Below are positions 44,139-53,026 of a stretch of 64,000 nucleotides of DNA, piece by piece. The notes under the pieces were generated by a model, which did no database searches, was not told where the DNA came from, and saw nothing but the letters and a program-made list of their open reading frames with translations. Position 1 is the first letter of the stretch. Each line of letters begins with the position of its first letter. Both the position numbers and the translations under genes were made by a program. Origin of the DNA: an uncultured Clostridia bacterium (GTDB lineage: Bacteria > Bacillota > Clostridia > TANB77 > CAG-508). The stretch spans positions 1 through 64,000 of the forward strand of contig CAKPPF010000004.1 of assembly GCA_934177485.1 (NCBI GenBank), given 5' to 3'.

Positions 44139-45359
44139 TTACCTACACAAATTAAACCATTTTTTATATAAAGACATAGTTATATTCCACATATTATTTT
44201 TTTCAACATTCTCCTGTGCCACTAAATTGATTTCTAAAATTTTATTTTCCCCCGCATTGTATTCTATTTTGCCAAGAACATCTCCCTCTTCTATTGGAGC
44301 TGTTATATTTTTATCTATTATTATGTTTTGAGTTATATTTCCGTTATCACCTTTTTTTACAAGTACTGAGGCATCTTTTTCTAGTACTAAATTAACTTTT
44401 GATTTAATTCCCTTATTTATATCTGCTGTACAAATTACATCTCCTTTATTTCCAAAATTCTTGCTATTATAATTTGCAAATCCATAATTTAGTATCTTTG
44501 TAGCCTCTGCAAATCTAATTTTAGTTGTTGGTGCTTTCATTATTACTCCAATTAAACTTAAACCATCTCTTGTTGCTGACGCAGATAGGTTATATAAAGC
44601 AATAGAAGTTGAGCCAGTTTTTAATCCTGTGGCTCCTTTGTAATTTCTTATTAGTTTGTTTGTATTAACTAAACTAGATTTTCCATCTCTTATTGAATCC
44701 ATCCAGATTGTTGTAAATTCTGTTATACTTGGATGATTATTTAACAATTCTTTTGACATTAATGCAATGTCATATGCAGATGTCACATGTCCATCTTCAT
44801 CTATACCATGGCAGTTTTTAAAACACGTATCATTCATTCCTAGTGTTTTTGCTTTTGCATTCATCATTTGAACAAAAGCTTCTTCAGAACCAGCTAAGTA
44901 TTCTGCCATGGCAACAGTACAATCATTTGCTGATACAACACATATTGATTTAAGCATATCTCTTACGGTTAAATTTTCTGTTGTATCTAACCAAATTTGT
45001 GATCCACCCATTGCATGTGCATTTTCGCTACATGGTACTGTATCTTCGTATTTTATTCTTCCACCATCTATTGCTTCCATAATTAATAAAATACTCATTA
45101 TTTTAGTAACACTAGCGGGTCTTAATTGTTCATGCATATTATGAGCATATAAAATTTTTCCTGTTGTTTGTTCTATTAGTATTGCTGCTCCAGATTCAAG
45201 ATTTAATGTGTTATCTTCATTCACATCAGCTACAGTTTGTAGTGTATTTATTGAGCTATTTGTATTATTTGACCAGGTAAATATTGCATCAGTCGCAAAA
45301 CAAACGCCTGAAATAGTTATTATAAAAATAATAAAAAATATAATTGCTTTATTTTTCAT
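44139..45359 (-). CDS. D-alanyl-D-alanine carboxypeptidase (DacF/PBP5 family)
   Basis: The low-molecular-weight penicillin-binding protein trims peptidoglycan stem peptides outside the membrane. An N-terminal signal helix (residues 1-22) is followed by the three catalytic motifs: SVTK (acyl-serine), SANDC (SxN) and KTGSTS. A C-terminal PBP5-type beta domain and a final amphipathic WNITMSLYKKWF segment for membrane attachment follow. ATG 45359 has GGAGGAG upstream; the frame is open 20 codons further but without a ribosome site. Spore-former homologues include dacF. Confidence 0.93.
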   Translation of the reverse strand: MKNKAIIFFIIFIITISGVCFATDAIFTWSNNTNSSINTLQTVADVNEDNTLNLESGAAILIEQTTGKILYAHNMHEQLRPASVTKIMSILLIMEAIDGGRIKYEDTVPCSENAHAMGGSQIWLDTTENLTVRDMLKSICVVSANDCTVAMAEYLAGSEEAFVQMMNAKAKTLGMNDTCFKNCHGIDEDGHVTSAYDIALMSKELLNNHPSITEFTTIWMDSIRDGKSSLVNTNKLIRNYKGATGLKTGSTSIALYNLSASATRDGLSLIGVIMKAPTTKIRFAEATKILNYGFANYNSKNFGNKGDVICTADINKGIKSKVNLVLEKDASVLVKKGDNGNITQNIIIDKNITAPIEEGDVLGKIEYNAGENKILEINLVAQENVEKNNMWNITMSLYKKWFNLCR

Positions 45360-45456
45360 AAATCTCCTCCTATTTATGAATTTATATTTAAAATATCTAT
45401 ATTTCAAATGCAAATTCAAAATACTGATTTATAACAATTATATTCTTTATTTAAAA

Positions 45457-46101
45457 CTATATTCTTATTAATTTTATTTTAACTTTATTATCTTCGACCT
45501 TAGCTTCTAACTTAACATCATAATCTAATGTATTTTCAAATTTTAGATCTGCAGATTTATATGAGACAGCTGCATCTTTTCCATCTTTTATATAAACAAC
45601 ATCTCTGCTATGTTCATGTCTTTCTTTTATCTCTAGTCCATCTGCATCAAGTACTGCATTGTATATTGTTGTACTAACCTGGCATATTCCTCCTCCATAG
45701 CTCTTTTTTACTTTTCCATCTGGTGTAAAAGTTTTTGCTTTTTTATATCCCTTTTCCTTTGTAGGATTTCCTATTACTTCCCACAGTGAAAATGTTTCTC
45801 CTCGTTTTATTATTGTCCCATTTAGTGTGTCACATGCTAATTCTATATTAGAATATCTTTCTTTGGTATCTTTAGGAAGTTTAGTAGAAAAACTAGATAA
45901 TTCTTCCTCATTATTTTCTTCGTCTTCTCTTATAGTTGTGCTTTCTTGTACATTTGTGTTTTGTATTGTTGTATCTACTCTTTGAGCAGTGTATTCATTA
46001 TTGTTTTTATTAGCTATTTTAGTATTGTTATTTTTATAAAAAATAAATATTATACTGCCAATTAGTAAAATTAAAAATAATATCCATAAGACTTTTTTCA
46101 T
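45457..46101 (-). CDS. VanW family protein
   Basis: The 214-residue protein has an N-terminal membrane anchor (residues 3-22), a polar linker and a VanW domain: GETFSLWEVIGNPTKEKGY, GGGICQVSTTIYNAVLDA, then ERHEHSRDVVYI. VanW occurs in some vancomycin-resistance clusters and in many Firmicute envelope proteins; its activity is unknown. There is no van ligase nearby. It is followed by the D,D-carboxypeptidase, suggesting a cell-wall context. Confidence 0.9.
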   Translation of the reverse strand: MKKVLWILFLILLIGSIIFIFYKNNNTKIANKNNNEYTAQRVDTTIQNTNVQESTTIREDEENNEEELSSFSTKLPKDTKERYSNIELACDTLNGTIIKRGETFSLWEVIGNPTKEKGYKKAKTFTPDGKVKKSYGGGICQVSTTIYNAVLDADGLEIKERHEHSRDVVYIKDGKDAAVSYKSADLKFENTLDYDVKLEAKVEDNKVKIKLIRI

Positions 46102-46157
46102 TTTTATCTCCTCTGGATATTATTTTTACCATTTTTTTATTTTTTATTTATGTATTT

Positions 46158-46409
46158 TTATTCCCATTCAATTGTTGCGGGTGGTTTACTAGTTATATCA
46201 TAAACAACTCTATTTACATGTTTGACTTCATTTACTATTCTACTAGATACTTTTTCCAATACATCATATGGAATTTTTGACCATGTTGCTGTCATAAAAT
46301 CTGTAGTTTTCACACTTCTTAATGCTATTGTATAATCATATGTTCTATAATCTCCCATTACACCAACACTTCTTATGTTAGTTAATACTGCAAAATATTG
46401 GTTTAAATC
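46158..46409 (-). pseudogene. guaA: 3' remnant of GMP synthase (guaA)
   Basis: The last 83 residues are the C-terminal dimerisation domain of GMP synthetase: NQYFAVLTNIRSVGVMGDYRTYDYT (in two parts of the motif), RIVNEVKHVNRVVYDIT and the family's exact ending SKPPATIEWE. The glutaminase and ATP-pyrophosphatase domains (about 430 residues) are missing. Homology stops near 46409, next to the terminator of the nucleotidyltransferase gene. The frame has no internal stops, suggesting recent loss. The apparent upstream codons derive from that terminator and gene end. Confidence 0.88.
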
Positions 46410-46445
46410 TTTTTTTAATTTTGTGTTAAAAAAAATAAAAAATGA

Positions 46446-46474
46446 AAAAGCTAAGAGCAACACCCTTAGCTTTT
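46446..46474 (-). terminator. Intrinsic terminator of the nucleotidyltransferase gene
   Basis: The arms AAAAGCTAAG and CTTAGCTTTT are followed on the minus strand by a long T-rich tail. It separates the cassette from the guaA remnant. Confidence 0.9.
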
Positions 46475-46482
46475 GTGAACGG

Positions 46483-47121
46483 TTATTTTTCAAGAAGTTC
46501 TCTAACATTACGTTTTATCCAACTAGGAAGTGGTTGCAACAGTGATTCTTCCAATACTTCTCTAAAATTCAGTTCCTCTTTGAGATATTCTTGGAGAAGC
46601 ATTCTTTTGAACCTTCTTTTAGCTTGCCACCCTTCCATCATACAGTAAAGAACATATAATGCTTCAACTGTGATTAACGGAATAACAATTTGCGTTTCTT
46701 CATAAATTTTGCAATATTCAATTTCTTTCGGTGAATATTGATAAACATATTCAGTTTCAAAAGTTTTCACTCTAAAACCTGCAATTATATCAACATCAAC
46801 TCTACCCAATTGATAATGCATATATATATCCGATTCGCAAAAACCATTTCCGCCTGTCGCAACAAGAGTTGCATTTAAAGAATTCATTATTTTTGATACT
46901 TTGTTAATATCTGAAATATCAACAATCATATCAAAGTCATGAAACTCATCCACAATTCCTCTAAGGAATAGATTTGTAGAGCAACCAAGTCCCCATTGGA
47001 CATTTTCTTCTTCAAACATCTTTACAAGTTTCAAGAGAACAATTTTCCGTTCCTCATATTCCTCATCTTCAAGTAGACAAGAAATATTCCATTCTCTCTG
47101 ATAATTATAATTGTTTTCCAT
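46483..47121 (-). CDS. Nucleotidyltransferase-fold protein
   Basis: The 212-residue protein has a nucleotidyltransferase-like core. A strand/turn WGLGCSTNLFLRGI leads to the acid pair in HDFDMIVDISD, and a third acid lies in GRVDVDIIAGF. This resembles minimal or aminoglycoside-type nucleotidyltransferases. The substrate is unknown: it could be a drug-modifying enzyme or a toxin-like AMPylase. AAGGAGG precedes the ATG. Codon and base use differ from neighbours, and it has its own terminator. It sits where most of guaA should be. Confidence 0.68.
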   Translation of the reverse strand: MENNYNYQREWNISCLLEDEEYEERKIVLLKLVKMFEEENVQWGLGCSTNLFLRGIVDEFHDFDMIVDISDINKVSKIMNSLNATLVATGGNGFCESDIYMHYQLGRVDVDIIAGFRVKTFETEYVYQYSPKEIEYCKIYEETQIVIPLITVEALYVLYCMMEGWQAKRRFKRMLLQEYLKEELNFREVLEESLLQPLPSWIKRNVRELLEK

Positions 47122-47223
47122 ATTTCATCCTCCTTAAGATTAATTATCATAAAAAATGTATATATTTTTATATTAACATAAAATCTTTTTTTAGTCAAAT
47201 TCATTAATTAATATAATGATTCA

Positions 47224-47252
47224 TTGCCAATTCAAAATTTATATAGTAAAAT
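47224..47252 (+). promoter_or_regulatory. Sigma-A promoter TTGCCA-N17-TAAAAT of the MBL-fold gene
   Basis: A 17-base spacer and a near-consensus -10 box lie 31 bases upstream of the ATG at 47284. Confidence 0.6.
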
Positions 47253-47283
47253 ATTTATATATATTAGTTTGGAGGATATTTTT

Positions 47284-47931
47284 ATGAAAAATTCTGTTTT
47301 AAACTTTTTAGGTAAAGATTCTGGTTTTGGAGATAATAATAATTCTGCATATATTGAAGAAAATAATAATTTATATATTATTGATTGTGGTTTTACTGTT
47401 TTTAATAAAATAAAGAACAAGTTTGATTTTAACACATATAATAATATTTATATTATTATAACTCATCTTCATAATGATCACGCAGGTTCTTTAAGCCAAT
47501 TAATTTTATATTTATGGTTTGTTTACAATAAGAAAGCTACAGTTATTAGCAAATGTATTAATATAAAAAAATACTTAGAAATAACTGGTACTCCAGAAGA
47601 AGCTTATGACATAAAAAATAATTTAGATAATGTTTCTTTTATTCAAACAACTCATACTCCATTTTTAGACGTATATGGCTTTATTGGAACTTTTGGAGGT
47701 AAAAAAATTCTTTATACTGGTGATACAAATTCTTTAGAAAATTTTATACCTTTTTTCAATGAGATTAAAGAACTGTATATAGATGTATCTAAATACGGAG
47801 GCGCTCATTTAAAAATTGATGATATAATAGATATTTTATATGATTTAAAACAAAAAGATATAGATATAAATTTTATGCATATGGATGACAAGAATTATAT
47901 TGAAAGTATAATAAATAAAAAAGCTCAATAA
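47284..47931 (+). CDS. MBL-fold metallohydrolase
   Basis: The 215-residue metallo-beta-lactamase-fold hydrolase has the metal site THLHNDHAGS (His61, His63, Asp65, His66). Later ligand positions are TTHTP and TGDTN, and the last is in NFMHMDD. No signal peptide is seen, so it is cytoplasmic. The start has GGAGG in place, and upstream in-frame codons are ignored. The substrate is unknown. It stands alone between the guaA remains and oapA. Confidence 0.88.
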   Translation: MKNSVLNFLGKDSGFGDNNNSAYIEENNNLYIIDCGFTVFNKIKNKFDFNTYNNIYIIITHLHNDHAGSLSQLILYLWFVYNKKATVISKCINIKKYLEITGTPEEAYDIKNNLDNVSFIQTTHTPFLDVYGFIGTFGGKKILYTGDTNSLENFIPFFNEIKELYIDVSKYGGAHLKIDDIIDILYDLKQKDIDINFMHMDDKNYIESIINKKAQ

Positions 47932-47952
47932 TTAAAATTATTGAACTTTTTA
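47922..47952 (+). terminator. Terminator overlapping the MBL gene stop codon
   Basis: The arms TCAATAAT and ATTATTGA are followed by a T-rich run; the TAA stop lies in the 5' arm. Confidence 0.7.
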
Positions 47953-47959
47953 TTTAGTT

Positions 47960-48490
47960 TTATTGTTTGAAATTTAAAATCTTTCCAACTATATGTACAA
48001 TGCTTGTTGAATGTTCCTGTGCTATTACTTTTCCTGCTGCTTTTGATCCAACTGTTACAGCAGCAACAACAGCGCTTATTAAGAAGTCTATATTTACCTG
48101 TATATTTAACATATTCGTTATTTTTACCGCAATCATTGCACTAATTGCACCACTAAGTACTCCGCAAATATCTCCTATAACATCACAACAAATATTGGCA
48201 ACCTTAGCTGAGTTCCTAATTAATTTAATTGATGCTTTTGCACCTTTTATTTTTTTACTTGCTTTTGCATGGAAGTCTTCTTCGCTTCCAACTGTAACTG
48301 CAACGCCAATAATGTCTGTAACAATTCCTAGTAATATGACAAGCAAAAGAATTATTATTGCTGGTATTAGTCCTAATTTATCTATTGCATTTGTTGATAA
48401 AAATGAAAATAACAAAGAAAGTCCAAATGTAATTCCTAATACTTGGACTGCCCATGAATATTTCCATTTTTGTTTTTTATTTTCTTTCAA
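47960..48490 (-). CDS. oapA: OapA-like membrane protein (OLE RNA-associated, DUF21/CorB-like)
   Basis: The 176-residue protein has about four membrane helices: two near the N-terminus, and two after a conserved polar loop GVAVTVGSEEDFHAKASKKIKGAK. This is the DUF21/CorB-like layout of OapA, the membrane partner that carries OLE RNA. The start is TTG with GAGG upstream. It lies immediately downstream, on the same strand, of about 570 bases of promoter-driven non-coding DNA, which is the known oapA arrangement. OLE/OapA complexes are linked to Mg2+, alcohol and cold stress. Confidence 0.78.
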   Translation of the reverse strand: MKENKKQKWKYSWAVQVLGITFGLSLLFSFLSTNAIDKLGLIPAIIILLLVILLGIVTDIIGVAVTVGSEEDFHAKASKKIKGAKASIKLIRNSAKVANICCDVIGDICGVLSGAISAMIAVKITNMLNIQVNIDFLISAVVAAVTVGSKAAGKVIAQEHSTSIVHIVGKILNFKQ

Positions 48491-48509
48491 TTTTTTCCTC
48501 GTTTATAAT

Positions 48510-49076
48510 AAATATTAGATGGTAAAAGTTTAGATAAATTTTACGGTTTAGGTCTAGTAGAATTTCTCTATTTTCTACCTCACATTACTGTTTGGCCGTT
48601 TCCATTTAAAGAAAATACTCAAAATATTTTTTGAAAACTAGATCGCCACTCAAATCCGTACCACAATCTCTAAACTTCCTTGTAATAAAACAAACATTCT
48701 AGAAGTTTTCCTTGAAATCTTGTTTACTATCATTAGTCTCTTTTGCAACAATAATTTCATAGCAACAAATATAATGCTTCTGGCCATTAAGGACTATACT
48801 TTTTTCACTAATCCCAAAGTCATCACTCAAGACAGGCTACTCTATACATTGTGTCTTGGCACTTTGCATAGGTTACACTTAAAAATATTTTTCAAGTCTC
48901 AACGAACATAGGAATTAATATATATGCCATTACATACTTTCCTATATTCTTTCTTCCTATAAACACACAAAGCTGGGCGTTTCGCGCATTTATAACAAGC
49001 TTCATAGATGTGCCTTTTAGTGGATTTTTAGCCCCACCCTCATAATAGACAAGATTACTAGAATAATGCACCATCG
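48510..49076 (-). ncRNA. OLE (ornate large extremophilic) RNA, predicted
   Basis: This gap of more than 600 bases has no credible gene. It starts at a near-consensus promoter, is richer in GC than other spacers, and runs up to the oapA-like gene. Length (about 570 nt) and position match OLE RNA. Distinctive blocks on the minus strand include GGTGGGGCTAAAAATCC, GCGCGAAACGCCCAGC and GGAAACGGCCAAACAG. A UGAUGA motif (48820-48825) could be part of a kink-turn. The short minus-strand open frame at 48892-49074 is considered chance. Identification rests on context, not a covariance search. Confidence 0.72.
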
Positions 49077-49082
49077 ATTTCT

Positions 49083-49111
49083 ATTATAACATATTTAATT
49101 GATTTTTTCAA
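49083..49111 (-). promoter_or_regulatory. Strong sigma-A promoter TTGAAA-N17-TATAAT of the OLE-like RNA
   Basis: It has a perfect -10 box, a 5/6 -35 box and an ideal 17-base spacer. It begins just past the gerW stop codon and points into the non-coding region, with a start near 49076. Confidence 0.8.
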
Positions 49112-49114
49112 CAA

Positions 49115-49732
49115 CTAGTCATCATCGTACTCAAACTCATCATCAAATAGGTCTTCCATCTCATCTGCTATTTCTTTGTTTTCCTCTTGCTTAATTTTCT
49201 TTGGTATATATTCAAATTTTTCTTCTGTGGTTTTAGGTACTTTATTAATATGAGCTTTTTTATTATTTACATGTTCTTTTTTTATTTCTATATTATTTTT
49301 CTCGTCTTGTTCCTTTTTATTCTTTAACTCACTTTTAAGATTAGATTTGTTTAGTTTTTCAAATAAATCTGGAACATAATCTAAAATTTTATCTATGCAT
49401 GAACTATGATTAACAGGAAGTAATCTTACTTTTCCTTCTTCAACAATTAAAAATGCAATAGGATTTATACTAACTGTTGCCCCACTTCCACCACCAAATG
49501 GTAGTCTATATTGTACTTTTTCATCTTTATCCTTTTTAGTATATTCATCAATTGTTTCTCCCTTAAACTCGCTTCCACCAGCTGCGAACCCAAAACACAC
49601 TTTAGATATTGGAATTATAACTATATTATTTGATGTTTCAATAGGTTCCCCAATTATTGTGTTTACATCAATCATATTTTCTATACTACTCATTGCAGTA
49701 AGCATAAGGCCTTCTATTGGATGATTTTCCAT
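49115..49732 (-). CDS. GerW/YtfJ family spore protein
   Basis: The YtfJ/GerW domain occupies residues 1-125: ENHPIEGLMLTAMSSIENMI, then FGFAAGGSEF, GGGSGATVSINPIAFLIVEEG. A long charged Lys/Glu linker ends in an acidic tail DDLFDDEFEYDDD. GerW in Bacillus is needed for germinant response of spores. The chosen ATG has GGTGG upstream; a GTG five codons earlier is possible. It overlaps the end of the DUF2953 gene by about 47 bases, and this pairing is typical of clostridia. The tail is longer than in Bacillus. Confidence 0.88.
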   Translation of the reverse strand: MENHPIEGLMLTAMSSIENMIDVNTIIGEPIETSNNIVIIPISKVCFGFAAGGSEFKGETIDEYTKKDKDEKVQYRLPFGGGSGATVSINPIAFLIVEEGKVRLLPVNHSSCIDKILDYVPDLFEKLNKSNLKSELKNKKEQDEKNNIEIKKEHVNNKKAHINKVPKTTEEKFEYIPKKIKQEENKEIADEMEDLFDDEFEYDDD

Positions 49733-50300
49733 TATTTTCACTTCCACCTTTCTTTTTTAACAAGTATAATGTATTTATAATATTTACAATTTTTGCATTA
49801 ATTATACAAACTGCATTTAAATTTATAACATTTTTACTAATATTTAGAAACTCAATTTTGTTTATATACTTTCCTTTAATTTTGGGTGCAATTACTATTG
49901 GTAATATTGCTTCTGTAATTGCATATATAGTGCTTGTTAATATTGGAAATTCGGTTGAAAAATATCCATTTAATTCTATTTTTTCAATGGTAATATTACT
50001 ATGCTTAATTACATATATTATTAGTTTGTTGGCTTCCTTATCTAGTTTCATTTTTTGCATATTTATTTTTCCACTTTTTAACAATTTGCTAAATTTAATA
50101 TTATCTAATTTTATTTCAAAGATTTTTATTTTATCTAAAAGATATACTGATAAGCTTAATTTAAATTTGATTTTTAATTTTTCTTTTACATTTGATATAT
50201 TTAACTTTTTAATTTCTAGCTTAATATTTGATAACACCACTATTAGTAAAGCTAAATTAAAAAAAATTACAAATGCTAATAAAATAAAAACTAGTATCAT
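49686..50300 (-). CDS. DUF2953 family membrane protein
   Basis: The 204-residue protein has an N-terminal membrane helix (MILVFILLAFVIFFNLALLIVVL), then a basic, beta-rich domain, with a second hydrophobic stretch around residues 125-145. It matches DUF2953, a family found beside gerW/ytfJ in spore-formers; function unknown. ATG 50300 is chosen for its AAGGAG site; an ATG ten codons earlier has none. It is translationally coupled to gerW. Confidence 0.8.
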   Translation of the reverse strand: MILVFILLAFVIFFNLALLIVVLSNIKLEIKKLNISNVKEKLKIKFKLSLSVYLLDKIKIFEIKLDNIKFSKLLKSGKINMQKMKLDKEANKLIIYVIKHSNITIEKIELNGYFSTEFPILTSTIYAITEAILPIVIAPKIKGKYINKIEFLNISKNVINLNAVCIINAKIVNIINTLYLLKKKGGSENNGKSSNRRPYAYCNE

Positions 50301-50385
50301 GGTTTTACTCCTTAATACTAGTTTTAACATTTTTATTTTAAGTTAAACATTTTGTCAAGAACAAATAAAAAAAATTTCTATTTGA

Positions 50386-51171
50386 CTAAAAAAGACTTGT
50401 TTTTGACGCGTCCACAAAAGAATCATTTTTTGCTCGTTCTACTGTTATATCTGCAAATAGTTCTTCTTGTGTGGTTTTTACTTTATTTCTTCTTGATAAT
50501 TCAAGTAATCCATTAAATGCTGTTACAACTTCTTGTTTATTGCATTTTGAAATTGAATATAGTTTATTAAATACAAACTTTGGTTTTTTTATTAATTCTT
50601 TAAACATTTCTTTTACTTTACTTGCTACTGTATATTTTTCGATTATTGCAATTTTCTCTATGTTCTTAGCATTTTGATTTACTTTTTCGTTATTTCTTTC
50701 TACAATAGCTTGGTATATTTGTGGAAGTATATCTGGTGTATATTCAACTTCTAGTTTTTGTTTTGGAAGTTCTATTGTTTCTGCAATTTTAAAAAATCTT
50801 TTTGAGAACTCTAAATAATTTTCTTTTAGCTTTGAAGTTATCTCTTTATATTTTTTGTACTCAATTATCCTTTCTATTAACTGTTCTTCAGTAAGTTCTT
50901 CTTCATTTTCTACTTGATTTGGAAGTAGACCTTTTGATTTTATATATAATAATGTAGATGCCATTATTATAAACTCACTTGTTACTTCTAAGTTAGCTTC
51001 CTCCATTGCATTTATATATTCAATATATTGATCTGCTATTTCACTTATTTTTATGTCATATATGTTCATTTTATTTTTATCTATAAGATGACAAAGTAAA
51101 TCTAGAGGTCCCTCAAAATTTTCTATTTTAATTGCATATTTATTTGATTCTAATGTTAATACATTTTGCAT
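50386..51171 (-). CDS. scpA: Segregation and condensation protein A
   Basis: ScpA is the kleisin of the SMC-ScpA-ScpB condensin that compacts and segregates the chromosome. The 261-residue protein has the N-terminal IENFEGPLDLLCHLIDKNKMNIYDI motif that binds the SMC neck. An acidic centre and a C-terminal winged helix (EVVTAFNGLLELSRRNKV) that binds the SMC cap follow. It starts four bases after recX. The usual partner scpB does not follow here. Confidence 0.95.
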   Translation of the reverse strand: MQNVLTLESNKYAIKIENFEGPLDLLCHLIDKNKMNIYDIKISEIADQYIEYINAMEEANLEVTSEFIIMASTLLYIKSKGLLPNQVENEEELTEEQLIERIIEYKKYKEITSKLKENYLEFSKRFFKIAETIELPKQKLEVEYTPDILPQIYQAIVERNNEKVNQNAKNIEKIAIIEKYTVASKVKEMFKELIKKPKFVFNKLYSISKCNKQEVVTAFNGLLELSRRNKVKTTQEELFADITVERAKNDSFVDASKTSLF

Positions 51172-51175
51172 TTTA

Positions 51176-51634
51176 TTAGTTTTCCTTCCCGTTAATTGCT
51201 ATTTGTTTTATTATATCCTCACTATAACCTTTTTTTCTTAAGTAATTCTTAATTTCTTCTTTGTCCATTACATTTATTTTTTTGTTAAATATATTTTGAG
51301 CTGATTTAAGTTCATATTCGTATAGTTCCTCTTGATGATCACAAAAGTAGTCCTCCATAAAATTGCTATTTATCCCTTTTGAAAACAATTTATACTTTAT
51401 TTCTTTCCTAGATAAATTATTTAAAGCTTTAAATTCTCCAATTGCTCTTTCAATGTATTTTGCATCACTTAAATAACCCGCTTCTTTAACGTATTCTATT
51501 ATATCATCTAATAGATTTTCTTCAAGTGTTTTAGAAAATTTATTTTTAACTTCATATTCAGTTCTCTTTTTATACATAATGTAATTCATAACTTTTGTTT
51601 TAGCTTTATCAAATTCTTCTATTGAATAATCCAT
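51176..51634 (-). CDS. recX: Regulatory protein RecX
   Basis: RecX limits RecA filament growth. The 152-residue protein consists of three-helix repeats: AKTKVMNYIMYKKRTEYEVKNK, then VKEAGYLSDAKYIERAIGEF and IKYKLFSKGI. A last repeat ends YLRKKGYSEDII. GGAG precedes the ATG. It lies downstream of recA after a hairpin terminator, so it may be transcribed partly by read-through, as in other bacteria, together with scpA. Confidence 0.92.
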   Translation of the reverse strand: MDYSIEEFDKAKTKVMNYIMYKKRTEYEVKNKFSKTLEENLLDDIIEYVKEAGYLSDAKYIERAIGEFKALNNLSRKEIKYKLFSKGINSNFMEDYFCDHQEELYEYELKSAQNIFNKKINVMDKEEIKNYLRKKGYSEDIIKQIAINGKEN

Positions 51635-51708
51635 CTATTTTCTCCTGTTTATTAACTCAAAACTATATTTTATCTATATAAAAAGCATATAACACAAGGT
51701 AAAAATAT

Positions 51709-51757
51709 AAAGAAGCTTCATATGCATACTGTTGTACTCTATGAGTCTTCTTTATAT
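51709..51757 (-). terminator. Terminator between recA and recX
   Basis: The imperfect long hairpin has AAAGAAGactCATAG and CATATGaaGCTTCTTT arms, followed by a T/A-rich tail on the minus strand. Confidence 0.65.
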
Positions 51758-51792
51758 TCTTAGTAATCTAAATACATAGCTTTTAATTTGAT

Positions 51793-52842
51793 TTATTCAG
51801 TTTCTTCGTCTGAATCGTTTTCTTCGTCTCCTAAACTTTTCTCAAATGCTTCTGAAAATTTTGCTCTTATCTTTTCTTCTATGTCTTTCATCATTTCTGG
51901 ATGTTCTTTTAAATATTGTTTTACATTTTCTCTTCCTTGTCCAATTCTTTCTCCGTTATAACTAAACCATGATCCGCTTTTTTCAACAATATCCAAATTA
52001 ACTCCTATATCTAGTATATTTCCTTCTTTTGATATTCCTTTTCCGTATACTATATCAAATTCGGCTTCTCTAAATGGCGGAGCAACTTTATTTTTAACAA
52101 CTTTAACTCTTGCTCTATTTCCTACAACTTCTCCATCTTGTTTTATATTTTCAATTTTTCTTATATCTAATCTTACTGATGAATAATATTTAAGAGCTCT
52201 ACCACCAGTTGTTGTTTCTGGATTTCCAAACATTACCCCAACTTTTTCTCTTAATTGATTTATAAATATAAGTACTGTTTTAGATTTATTTATAGCTCCT
52301 GCTAATTTTCTTAAAGCTTGTGACATGAGTCTTGCTTGCAAACCAATATGTGAATCTCCCATGTCTCCATCAATTTCAGCCTTTGGAACTAATGCTGCAA
52401 CAGAGTCAACTACTATTACATCTAATGCTCCACTTCTTATAAGAGCTTCTGCTATTTCTAATGCTTGTTCACCTGTGTCTGGTTGAGATACTATTAAATT
52501 ATCAATATCTACTCCTAAGTGTTTTGCATATACTGGATCTAATGCATGTTCTGCATCTATAAAAGCAGCTTCTCCATTCATTTTCTGTGCTTCTGCTATT
52601 ATATGTAGCGCTAATGTTGTTTTTCCTGAAGACTCTGGTCCATATATTTCTACTATTCTTCCTCTTGGAACTCCTCCAATTCCTAATGCTATATCTAAAC
52701 CTAATGCCCCTGTTGGTATAGCTTCTATATTCATTGCTTGGAATTCTCCAAGTTTCATAACTGATCCTTTTCCAAATTGTTTTTCAATTTGCCCCATTGC
52801 AGCTTCTAATGCTCTTTTTTTCTCTGGATTTTCATTTCCCAT
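51793..52842 (-). CDS. recA: Recombinase RecA
   Basis: RecA pairs homologous DNA strands and triggers the SOS response. Walker A is GPESSGKTT, and EAQKMNGEAAFIDAEHALDP, VVDSVAALVPKAEI and the L2 region MFGNPETTTGGRAL are intact. The C-terminus is acidic (DEENDSDEETE). The ATG at 52842 fits the AAGGA site better than the one at 52854, which overlaps it. No GAAC-N4-GTTC-type LexA box was seen upstream. Confidence 0.98.
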   Translation of the reverse strand: MGNENPEKKRALEAAMGQIEKQFGKGSVMKLGEFQAMNIEAIPTGALGLDIALGIGGVPRGRIVEIYGPESSGKTTLALHIIAEAQKMNGEAAFIDAEHALDPVYAKHLGVDIDNLIVSQPDTGEQALEIAEALIRSGALDVIVVDSVAALVPKAEIDGDMGDSHIGLQARLMSQALRKLAGAINKSKTVLIFINQLREKVGVMFGNPETTTGGRALKYYSSVRLDIRKIENIKQDGEVVGNRARVKVVKNKVAPPFREAEFDIVYGKGISKEGNILDIGVNLDIVEKSGSWFSYNGERIGQGRENVKQYLKEHPEMMKDIEEKIRAKFSEAFEKSLGDEENDSDEETE

Positions 52843-53026
52843 TAAAATTACCATTCCTTCCTTTTTCTATATGTTACATCTCATTTTTGAAAAGAATTAT
52901 TATTTAGTAAAATGATATGAATAGACTAATCTACATCATAATAAGCTTTCCAAAACTTAAACATTTGTTTGTATATTGCTATTATATATTAAAAAAATTA
53001 TTTGTCAACAGTTTTTTTAAATTTTT

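Noticed and set aside
45457..46101. Vancomycin-resistance cluster suggested by VanW
   Set aside because: No D-Ala-D-Lac/Ser ligase, VanX/VanY or VanRS genes adjacent; VanW domains are common in Firmicute envelope proteins.
48892..49074. 60-codon open frame in the gap before oapA
   Set aside because: It begins at the predicted transcription start with no ribosome site and lies within the structured RNA-like region; considered chance.
52843..53026. Search for a LexA/SOS box upstream of recA
   Set aside because: No GAAC-N4-GTTC-like palindrome is present in the spacer.
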